A stretch of 11,395 nucleotides of DNA from Halolactibacillus sp051746745 (GTDB lineage: Bacteria > Bacillota > Bacilli > Bacillales > Amphibacillaceae), in contig JBNJFJ010000061.1 of the NCBI GenBank assembly GCA_051746745.1, positions 1 through 11,395 on the forward strand. The letters run 5' to 3'. Under the pieces are notes generated by a model. That model was not told where the DNA came from. It searched no databases and saw only the letters and a list, made by a program, of their open reading frames with translations. Positions 6,328 through 11,395 of the stretch are shown piece after piece. The first letter of the stretch is position 1. Each line of letters opens with the position of its first letter. Position numbers and translations under genes: made by a program.

Positions 6328-6719
6328 GTATCTCCAACCGGGCAATGCGCTTCAAGGAAACGGACAAAGTCACTCACCTTCGTTTCATCAGCATTAGTCT
6401 CAATATGATAGGTTGCGCGAATATCATAAAAACCAGGACGAACATCCGCTTTGTCAAAGAAGCCATCTAAATCAATATCTCCTTCAAGTTCAACTTTAAA
6501 CCCTTGTAAATCAATATCAAACTTCTCGGCATAGGTGCGCGCAACAATTGATTGGCACGAACCAAGCGCTGCGAGCAATAATTCAACGGGATTGACCGCT
6601 GTGTCTGTGCCACCAAGGGATGCTGGTTCATCGACAAAAAAGGTATGTTGACGGGCAGTATTCTTTACTAGAAACTGATCCTCTAATGTTGATGTTGCGG
6701 TAAATGTTTGTGTTGCCAT
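6328..6719 (-). CDS. OsmC/Ohr-family protein, 3' end lost in the assembly gap
   Basis: The first 130 residues of an OsmC-family protein are present. Family members are small cytoplasmic homodimers, many of which reduce organic or fatty-acid hydroperoxides with a pair of cysteines. Both are visible: Cys54 in the helix NPVELLLAALGSC, and Cys126 in HCPVGD, with the family's conserved Glu at 46. About 10-20 residues are missing after the CPV motif, judged by the usual length near 140. The start at 6719 is supported by AAAGGTGGAG six bases upstream; an in-frame extension to 6749 would read through that site and is rejected. A full SAM-I riboswitch with terminator lies in its 200-base leader, so expression should fall when SAM is plentiful. 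This suggests a role tied to sulfur or methionine metabolism rather than, or besides, peroxide defence. It could belong to the less studied YhfA-like OsmC branch. Confidence 0.9.
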
Positions 6720-6765
6720 TATAATCTCCACCTTTTTAGTTTTTTTCATCTCTTACAACCCTATG

Positions 6766-6798
6766 AAAAACGCCCTTCTCTAAAAATAGAGAAGGGCG
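6766..6798 (-). terminator. Regulated terminator of the SAM-I riboswitch
   Basis: Read on the minus strand, a perfect 12-bp stem (6787-6798 with 6771-6782) with loop TTTT is followed by five T (6770-6766). It lies between the aptamer and the OsmC start. The minus-strand segment GAGGAGG (6826-6820), part of which forms the 3' arm of aptamer stem P1, can instead pair with CCTTCTC in the terminator's 5' arm (6795-6789), seven pairs with one G-U. That gives the expected antiterminator switch. Confidence 0.93.
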
Positions 6799-6823
6799 TA
6801 AGATTCGTTGATCTTTCTACCTC

Positions 6824-6918
6824 CTCATCTTTAGCGTTTGCTTCTGAAATTGGCACCTTGCTATTACTAGCGGTTGCCGAGAGTTCACAGGGTCAGTCCC
6901 TCCCTCTCTCTTGATGAG
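6824..6918 (-). promoter_or_regulatory. SAM-I riboswitch aptamer (S-box leader)
   Basis: On the minus strand the conserved S-box core is present in order: CATCAAGAGAG, then GAGGGACTGACCCTGTGAA, CTCTCGGCAACC, and GGTGCCAATTTCAGAAGC. P1 is closed by CTCATC (6918-6913) with GATGAG (6829-6824). P2 includes GAGAG/CTCTC, and P3 is formed by ACCGCTA...TAGCAAGGT. The aptamer binds S-adenosylmethionine; when bound, P1 forms, the antiterminator is blocked, and transcription stops at the hairpin downstream. The controlled gene is the OsmC-family gene at 6719. A possible promoter lies about 20-45 bases upstream (CATACT as -10), but it is weak. Confidence 0.95.
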
Positions 6919-7223
6919 TTGTAAAAGTATGAATTTTCAGTAAATATACATGAAAGAAAAACATTTGTCCACCTTTTCGTTAAATTATCCAAAGCATTTG
7001 GCTAAACGGTTTTTTCAACGCTCCGAATTTAGACTCCCTCATAGGCGATTAGGGTCGTTGAAGAGACTATTCCCCCTGTGAGTGCATGAAATAAGCAAGC
7101 GAAAGGAAGGCTATTTATGGTTTAAAGAAAAATAGTAGGATGTTAAAAAAATCTATCACTATACATAACCTTTTTAATTAACCATAGAAAGACTTAGACT
7201 AGACAATTAGGGCTTTTATAACG
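6919..7223. other. Gene-free segment between the riboswitch and the acetyltransferase gene
   Basis: I see no credible gene here. The first 50 bases should hold the promoter of the riboswitch leader. An inverted repeat lies at 7014-7062. On the minus strand, 7121-7032 is open for 30 codons without a start and ends ...STTLIAYEGV before a stop; 27 bases on there is a second stop, and the next stretch reads PNALDNLTKRWTNVF. This could be a decayed gene or a dispersed repeat, but the evidence is slight. Confidence 0.35.
7014..7062. repeat. Inverted repeat in gene-free DNA
   Basis: TTCAACG (7014-7020) and CGTTGAA (7056-7062) are exact reverse complements, with an inner CCCT/AGGG pair (7036-7039, 7051-7054). 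No T-tract follows on either strand at the right place, so it is not a simple terminator. It may fold in a transcript or mark a mobile-repeat remnant. Confidence 0.35.
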
Positions 7224-7257
7224 CCCCACTTTAAAACTTTTTAGAGTTTAAGTGGGG
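7224..7257 (-). terminator. Hairpin after the acetyltransferase gene, probable terminator
   Basis: On the minus strand CCCCACTT then AAACT pair with AGTTT and AAGTGGGG: 13 pairs with a two-base bulge and a six-base loop, starting 10 bases after the stop codon. The following bases (CGTTATAAAAG) are a poor U-tract. It may act as a weak terminator or as a 3' stabilising hairpin. GGGC/GCCC (7210-7213, 7223-7226) offers an overlapping alternative fold. Confidence 0.5.
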
Positions 7258-7267
7258 GGAATTGATG

Positions 7268-7696
7268 TTATAGCATCTGTTTTACCATTTCAACATGCGG
7301 AATCCCGTCTTCGGTGAATTCTTCTGATACGACTTTATAGCCAAGTCGCTCATAAAAAGGAATCGCATGGGTTTGGCCGTGCAAGAGACACTGAGAGACT
7401 TTCTTTTCAATAGCCATGGCTTCAAGTGCCGCGTTCACGCGTTTGCCGAGGCCGTATTGTCGATACGGTTTTAAAACACAAATCCGTTCGAGCTTAGCTG
7501 ATTGACCGATAAACCGTATCCGTCCAGTCGCGGCAGGTACCGAATTATGGTGAATTAAAACATGGAGACAATCAGCGTCTAACCGGTCATACTGATCAAA
7601 TTCTATCGCTTCTGGTACGTGTTGTTCCTCAATGAAAACGCGCCGTCTAATATTAAAAGCTTGTTGCAGGGCCGATTGGGTTGTAATACGTGTCAT
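7268..7696 (-). CDS. yjcF: GNAT family N-acetyltransferase, YjcF/ElaA-like
   Basis: This is a 142-residue cytoplasmic acetyl-CoA-dependent acyltransferase of the GNAT fold. The N-terminal signature RRRVFIEEQHVPEAIEFDQYD (about 17-37) is that of the YjcF/ElaA group. Motif A, which binds the pyrophosphate of acetyl-CoA, is LERICVLKPYRQYGLGKRV (69-87) with the Q/RxxGxG/A pattern at QYGLGK. Motif B follows at AIPFYERLGYKVVSEEF, and the C-terminal GIPHVEM is typical of YjcF. Length is normal. The substrate of this group is not established. AAAGGATG lies about 8 bases before the ATG at 7696. It is downstream of the siderophore transporter operon on the same strand, with no clear terminator between, so read-through is possible. 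A separate promoter candidate is seen in the 96-base spacer. Confidence 0.88.
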   Translation of the reverse strand: MTRITTQSALQQAFNIRRRVFIEEQHVPEAIEFDQYDRLDADCLHVLIHHNSVPAATGRIRFIGQSAKLERICVLKPYRQYGLGKRVNAALEAMAIEKKVSQCLLHGQTHAIPFYERLGYKVVSEEFTEDGIPHVEMVKQML

Positions 7697-7724
7697 GAGC
7701 TATCATCCTTTCATTGATACTATT

Positions 7725-7755
7725 ATTCTATCATGTTTGCACCTCACACTGTCAG
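7725..7755 (-). promoter_or_regulatory. Candidate promoter of the acetyltransferase gene
   Basis: On the minus strand CTGACA (7755-7750) and TAGAAT (7730-7725) each match the sigma-A consensus at five of six positions. The spacing of 19 bases is longer than ideal, so the call is tentative. Confidence 0.35.
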
Positions 7756-7792
7756 GGTCCTGTTTAAATCATGGACGAGGGTAGTTAATGTA

Positions 7793-8800
7793 TTAATCAA
7801 CCTCTCTCATCAACAAGTAAATAAAGTACGGGGCACCGATGACTGAAACAATAATCCCGGCTGGGATGATGGTCGCAATCAGACTGCGGCCGATCGTGTC
7901 AGCGACGAGTAATAACCAAGCCCCAATCAACATCGCTAGTGGTAAGAAGAGTTGATGACGTTGACCAATTAATCGTTTAGCGATATGAGGTGCCATCAAA
8001 CCGATAAAGCTAATCCCACCGGTCACGGCAACACTTGAAGCAGCCAAAGCGACCGCACTAAAAAGCAGTAGCATACGTTCTTGTTGAATCCGGATGCCTA
8101 AACCAATAGCTACACCTTCTGATAAATGTAAAATGTTTAGTTTTTGAGCTTTTATGAACGTGAGTGGCACGAAAATGACAAGCCATGGTAATAGAGCATA
8201 GACAAATGGCCAATCTGTTCCCCAAATGTTTCCGGCCAACCACTTGGCAATAAAATCAACTTTTTCTCGCTTGGCACTAGAAATAATCACAACCATCAAT
8301 CCAGATAACGCCGTTGACACACCGACACCGGTTAAAATTAACCGCAACGGTTTTAACGGACGATGCCGTTCATAACTGAAGAAGTAGATCACTACAGCCG
8401 TAGAGATACCGCCTAATATACCAACGAGTGGAATAATATAACTAAAGAGACCGGGCTCCAGCGGAATAAATAAAAACAATAGACTAATCGCAACGCCCGC
8501 TCCAGCATTAATTCCAATCAGTCCGGGATCGGCTAAATCATTCCGTGTTAAACTTTGAAGAATCGCCCCAGATAAACTCAAGGCCATACCAGCTAACATC
8601 GTAATAAAAATGCGCGGTAAGCGTAATTCAAAGATAATAAATTGGTCATTAAAGCTGCCATTGTTTAAAAATGTTTGTATGACTCGCTCAAGCGGAATCT
8701 TAACCGTCCCGGCATTAATCGCCATAACAATCGTCGCAATCAATAACAGGGTGAAGAAAGCAAGAAGGAAACGTTGTTTTTTGATTCGTTGTTTATTCAT
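7793..8800 (-). CDS. fhuG: Iron-siderophore ABC transporter permease (FecCD family), second permease
   Basis: This is a 335-residue inner-membrane permease of the FecCD/BtuC family. With the other permease it forms the channel that passes ferric hydroxamate siderophores inward, powered by the ATPase encoded upstream. It shows the family signatures ELRLPRIFITMLAGMALSLSG (58-78) and the adjoining RNDLADPGLIGINAGAG (86-102), and in the C-terminal third the coupling-helix motif GLMAPHIAKRLIG that contacts the ATPase. About ten membrane segments fit the family, as does the length. AGGAGG lies 10 bases before the ATG, inside the preceding gene. That gene's stop overlaps this start as ATGA (8797-8800), indicating translational coupling. 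The symbol follows FhuG by position and partner proteins; YfhA-type homologs (arthrobactin/schizokinen uptake) are an alternative. It is the last gene of the operon. Confidence 0.9.
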   Translation of the reverse strand: MNKQRIKKQRFLLAFFTLLLIATIVMAINAGTVKIPLERVIQTFLNNGSFNDQFIIFELRLPRIFITMLAGMALSLSGAILQSLTRNDLADPGLIGINAGAGVAISLLFLFIPLEPGLFSYIIPLVGILGGISTAVVIYFFSYERHRPLKPLRLILTGVGVSTALSGLMVVIISSAKREKVDFIAKWLAGNIWGTDWPFVYALLPWLVIFVPLTFIKAQKLNILHLSEGVAIGLGIRIQQERMLLLFSAVALAASSVAVTGGISFIGLMAPHIAKRLIGQRHQLFLPLAMLIGAWLLLVADTIGRSLIATIIPAGIIVSVIGAPYFIYLLMREVD

Positions 8801-9798
8801 AGGCCGTGTCCTCCTCGTCTCACAATGATGAGAAAGAACGGTAAACCAATGATGGCGATAATCGCGGCCACCGGTGTTTCAAAGGGGGCGTTTAACGTCC
8901 GGCCAAGTGTATCAGCAAACAACATAAAAATCGCACCGTAAAGCGCTGAGAACGGCAAGATATACCGGTAATCACGCCCAATAAATCCCCGCACAATATG
9001 TGGCACCATCAACCCGAGAAAGGTCATATTACCAACTAAAGCAACGGAGGCGCCAGATAAAACAATCACGATGATAAACAAGAAGATTTTTGTTCTTGTG
9101 ACGTGTTGACCAAGACCAATCGCGACATCTTCATTTAAACTAAGAACGGTCAGTTGCTTAGCGAAAAACATCGCCACGACTATCCCCAAAATAATAAAGG
9201 GGGCAATAGTCCATAGTTGCGTCCACTGCGTCCCAATCAGCCCTCCCGCGGTCCAAGAAGCGATGTCTTTTGAGCGATTAAAGTAAATGCCGAGACCGTC
9301 GCTCACTGCATACAGTAACGTCGAAATACTGGCACCCGCTAGCACCATGCGAAAGACCGACGGTTGCTTTTTCGTCATCGTTAGCCCAAACACAAGCAGG
9401 GCACCAATAGCTGCCCCGACAAAACAAATCATCAACGTGAGCCACATCGATGCGCTTGGTAAGAAAATCACCGATAAGCTAAGGGTAAGGTAAGCACCAG
9501 CCGAAAGCCCAAGTAAACCAGGATCGGCTAACGGGTTGCGGGTCATCCCCTGCATAATGGCCCCGGCCACACTCATCCCTGCCCCGACAAAAATCGCCCC
9601 TATTTCCCGAGGGATTCTTATGTCACGTAAGACAAGCGCGGCTTCGGTATCTTGGTTAGTAAATAACGCAAAGAAGACATCAACCATATCTACGTCTTTT
9701 GCCCCAAAGCGAAGCGCAACAAAAAACATGACGATAAATAAGCTGGTGCCAAGTAGTAGATGTTGTTTTTTAGATAAGTCTTTAAACGTCGCTAACAT
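8797..9798 (-). CDS. fhuB: Iron-siderophore ABC transporter permease (FecCD family), first permease
   Basis: This is a 333-residue inner-membrane permease, the partner of the downstream FecCD protein in a heterodimeric siderophore channel. It carries RDIRIPREIGAIFVGAGM, QGMTRNPLADPGLLGLSAGA (the best-conserved FecCD motif) and the coupling-helix segment MTFLGLMVPHIVRGFIG. About ten hydrophobic segments are present and the length is normal for a single-domain FecCD protein; E. coli FhuB is a fused double-length form, which this is not. The ATG at 9798 is chosen because AGAAAGAG lies nine bases upstream; an in-frame TTG at 9807 abuts that site. The ribosome site is weak compared with the neighbours, and together with the hairpin upstream this should keep permease levels below those of the binding protein. 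The exact siderophore is not fixed by sequence. Confidence 0.9.
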   Translation of the reverse strand: MLATFKDLSKKQHLLLGTSLFIVMFFVALRFGAKDVDMVDVFFALFTNQDTEAALVLRDIRIPREIGAIFVGAGMSVAGAIMQGMTRNPLADPGLLGLSAGAYLTLSLSVIFLPSASMWLTLMICFVGAAIGALLVFGLTMTKKQPSVFRMVLAGASISTLLYAVSDGLGIYFNRSKDIASWTAGGLIGTQWTQLWTIAPFIILGIVVAMFFAKQLTVLSLNEDVAIGLGQHVTRTKIFLFIIVIVLSGASVALVGNMTFLGLMVPHIVRGFIGRDYRYILPFSALYGAIFMLFADTLGRTLNAPFETPVAAIIAIIGLPFFLIIVRRGGHGL

Positions 9799-9822
9799 GG
9801 TAATCAACTCTTTCTAAAAGTT

Positions 9823-9856
9823 TAACAAGGGAGGCGATCAACGCGCTCCCTTGTTA
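9823..9856 (-). other. Intercistronic hairpin between binding-protein and permease genes
   Basis: A perfect 11-bp stem (9823-9833 with 9846-9856), extendable inside by three G-C pairs past a bulged G, lies between the lipoprotein stop and the first permease. On the minus strand it is followed by AAACTTTTAG, too weak for an efficient terminator. Such hairpins commonly protect the upstream message or end part of the transcripts, giving an excess of binding protein. Confidence 0.7.
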
Positions 9857-9909
9857 GTGTATCAAATGATATAGGTGAATCATATATTTTTTGAAGGTTG
9901 GAAGATGTG

Positions 9910-10848
9910 CTATTTTTGTCCTAAGAATGATTCTTCAAAAAAGTTAAGTTGGTGCTCTAGTGTAATCGGATCAGTGAATGACGCACCGTCTCCTTGCATT
10001 TCGAATACACGGTTATTTTGTACGGCAGGTATACTTTTAAATGTCTCTGTTTCTTCAAAAGCGGTATCGGCATCTTGGTACTTACTTAGAATTAAGTAAT
10101 CCCCTGCATAGTCAGCTAGAACTTCTTGTGATAGTGTATAGTAACCTGCTTCAAGTGCATCTTCTTTTACTTTCTCTGGCATATTTAAGCCCATTGTTTG
10201 GTATAAAATTTCTGTCCCGCGCGCCCAGTTGTTACCGTAAACATATAAATCTTTACCGAAAGCTTCAATGACTGATACTGTCGCCTCTTCACCAATCTCT
10301 GCCTTAATCTCCTCACCAAGGTCGGTTGCGCGCGATTTAAAGTCTTCAACCCAGGCTGTTGCTTCAGTTTCTTTATTTAATAACTTCCCAATTTCAATAT
10401 GTTGATCCAAATAATTCAATTTCGCCCATGTGTAGGTGACCGTTGGGGCAATCTCACTTAATTGGTCATAATTTTTAACCGTTGATAAAGCGATAATTAA
10501 ATCAGGATTAAGCGCAATAATGCCTTCTAAGTTATCTTCAGAAACAGTCGCAACATCTTCAAGTTGATCCTTTAGGATCACACTGTTTTTTGACCAAGCA
10601 TCCACTCCGACAAGATTGACATCTAAACTAAGAACATTCCCTGCATAGGCTGATAAAACGACGACACGCTCAGGGTTTGTTGGTACGTCAACGGGACCTG
10701 CTTCAGACTCATAGGTGAATGTTTCGTTTGTATCTTCAGCTGTATCTGCATCTGTTTGATTGTCTGAGTTAGTATCCTCAGCTGTGTTACATCCGGCAAA
10801 TAAAATAAGGGCGGTGAAAAAAATAAAGATAGATAACAGTTTTTTCAT
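9910..10848 (-). CDS. fhuD: Iron-hydroxamate ABC transporter substrate-binding lipoprotein, FhuD-like
   Basis: This is a 312-residue lipoprotein that captures ferric hydroxamate siderophores outside the membrane and hands them to the FecCD permeases. It has a signal peptide with lipobox LFAGC (Cys20 is lipidated), then an acidic linker (21-42) in which TAEDTN occurs twice. The two-lobed class III binding fold follows, with NPERVVVLSAYAGNVLSL (58-75), LNPDLIIALST and PTVTYTWAKLNYL in lobe 1. In lobe 2, the FhuD hallmark YGNNWARGTEILYQ (204-217) holds Trp208 and Arg210, equivalent to the siderophore-contacting W/R of staphylococcal FhuD2. A long helix links the lobes, as usual for this class. 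AAAAGGAG lies inside the end of the ATPase gene, and the ATG at 10848 begins one base after that gene's stop. YxeB- or FhuD-type paralogs with somewhat different siderophore range cannot be told apart here. Confidence 0.93.
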   Translation of the reverse strand: MKKLLSIFIFFTALILFAGCNTAEDTNSDNQTDADTAEDTNETFTYESEAGPVDVPTNPERVVVLSAYAGNVLSLDVNLVGVDAWSKNSVILKDQLEDVATVSEDNLEGIIALNPDLIIALSTVKNYDQLSEIAPTVTYTWAKLNYLDQHIEIGKLLNKETEATAWVEDFKSRATDLGEEIKAEIGEEATVSVIEAFGKDLYVYGNNWARGTEILYQTMGLNMPEKVKEDALEAGYYTLSQEVLADYAGDYLILSKYQDADTAFEETETFKSIPAVQNNRVFEMQGDGASFTDPITLEHQLNFFEESFLGQK

Positions 10849-10849
10849 A

Positions 10850-11395
10850 TTAGTGATCTCCTTTTAGTAAGTTATAGGTTAAGCACATCGGCTTATTATT
10901 CGTTGGATCGTGACCAATCACCGCATCAATGTGAAAAACGGTTTTTAACACGTCTTCGGTAAGGATGTCTTCTGGGGTTCCTGTTTTTGTAATCTCACCA
11001 TCTTTTAAAGCGACAATATAATCAGAAAAACGCGCGGCTTGATTAATATCATGTAAGACCATAATAATCGTGCGCCCTTCTTCTTGGTTGAGTTTTTCAA
11101 GTAAGGTTAAGACTTCGAGCTGATGTGCCATATCAAGATACGTCGTCGGTTCATCTAAGAAGATGATGTCTGTCTCTTGTGCTAACGCCATCGCAATCCA
11201 TACCCGTTGGCGTTGCCCACCTGAGAGCGAATCAATCGCCCTGTCTTTAAATGCCGCAACCTGCGTCACGTCAAGCGCCCAGTTAACGACGTCATGATCA
11301 TGTGGACTTAAGCGCCCAAGAGCTGACTGATAGGGAAAGCGGCCGTAAGAGACGAGTTCATGGACGGTTAAACCTTCAGACCCTTCGGGTGCTTG
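10850..11395 (-). CDS. fhuC: Iron-siderophore ABC transporter ATPase, FhuC-like, N-terminus outside the window
   Basis: The last 181 residues of the importer's ATPase are present; the frame stays open to the window edge at 11395. Visible elements, numbered from the first residue seen: Q-loop QAPEG (1-5), the FhuC-type TVHELVSYGRFPYQ (10-23), ABC signature LSGGQRQRVWIAMALAQ (57-73), Walker B IIFLDEP (77-83), D-loop TYLD, and the switch His115 in VLHD. The Walker A end, about 85 residues, is missing. The GTG at 11269 codes for an internal Val and is not the start. The C-terminal HIDAVIGHDPTNNKPMC stretch is typical of the siderophore ATPases FhuC/YusV. It is first of the visible genes in the operon, so the iron-responsive promoter, if any, is beyond the window. 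Confidence 0.93.
   Translation of the reverse strand, partial: QAPEGSEGLTVHELVSYGRFPYQSALGRLSPHDHDVVNWALDVTQVAAFKDRAIDSLSGGQRQRVWIAMALAQETDIIFLDEPTTYLDMAHQLEVLTLLEKLNQEEGRTIIMVLHDINQAARFSDYIVALKDGEITKTGTPEDILTEDVLKTVFHIDAVIGHDPTNNKPMCLTYNLLKGDH

Noticed and set aside
6708..6914. Plus-strand open frame across the OsmC leader
   Set aside because: It runs antisense through the riboswitch and its terminator, whose structure explains the sequence; there is no ribosome site.
9799..9807. TTG start adding three residues to the first permease
   Set aside because: The TTG directly abuts the only purine-rich ribosome site, while the ATG at 9798 is correctly spaced from it.
9867..9882. TGAT/ATCA inverted repeat as a Fur box
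   Set aside because: It does not match the Fur consensus, and it lies inside the operon rather than before its first gene.
9287..10271. Plus-strand open frames opposite the permease and lipoprotein genes
   Set aside because: Their translations are low-complexity and have no domain features, while the minus-strand genes are clear family members.
11267..11269. GTG as start of the ATPase
   Set aside because: The same frame continues upstream to the window edge with conserved FhuC sequence (QAPEG, TVHELVSYGRF), so this GTG is an internal valine.
1..11395. CRISPR arrays, tRNA or rRNA genes, intact insertion sequences
   Set aside because: I found no regularly spaced repeats, no cloverleaf or rRNA-like sequence and no transposase. 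The region at 6950-7223 is at most a remnant.

Overview
The window looks like chromosomal DNA of a motile, low-GC Gram-positive bacterium of the Bacillales type. The reasons are strong AAGGAGG-type ribosome sites, an S-box (SAM-I) riboswitch, a FhuD-type iron-hydroxamate lipoprotein, a YjcF-like acetyltransferase and a chemoreceptor behind a sigma-D-like promoter. The species cannot be fixed from the sequence. One run of exactly 100 N (6228-6327) is a scaffold gap. It cuts off the 3' ends of two convergent genes, so its true length and content are unknown.

Left part, plus strand (1-5643). The tail of a small XRE-type regulator overlaps or nearly abuts a four-helix membrane protein of unknown function, closed by a small hairpin. 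An aldo/keto reductase follows, with a strong terminator shared with a convergent, minus-strand small membrane protein (1698-2042). Next comes a full-length dCache/HAMP methyl-accepting chemotaxis protein with its own promoter and a 14-bp terminator. A two-gene unit then encodes a histidine-phosphatase family protein and an overlapping TauE/SafE-type exporter.

Middle (5644-7267). A small MscS-type mechanosensitive channel runs into the gap from the left. An OsmC-family protein on the minus strand runs into it from the right. The OsmC gene sits behind a complete SAM-I riboswitch: aptamer, antiterminator-capable segment and intrinsic terminator are all visible. This is the most notable regulatory feature of the window. 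About 300 bases of gene-free DNA follow, with two inverted repeats and a possible decayed reading frame.

Right part, minus strand (7268-11395). A YjcF-like GNAT acetyltransferase lies downstream of an iron-hydroxamate ABC importer operon. In transcription order the operon reads ATPase (FhuC-like, cut by the window edge), substrate-binding lipoprotein (FhuD-like), then two FecCD permeases. The first two genes are one base apart, the two permeases overlap by four bases, and a stable hairpin separates the binding protein from the permeases. The operon promoter, where a Fur box would be expected, lies outside the window.

I found no wholly new system. The best leads are the SAM-riboswitch-controlled OsmC gene, the structured gene-free segment beside it, and the unassigned membrane proteins at 146-628 and 1698-2042.
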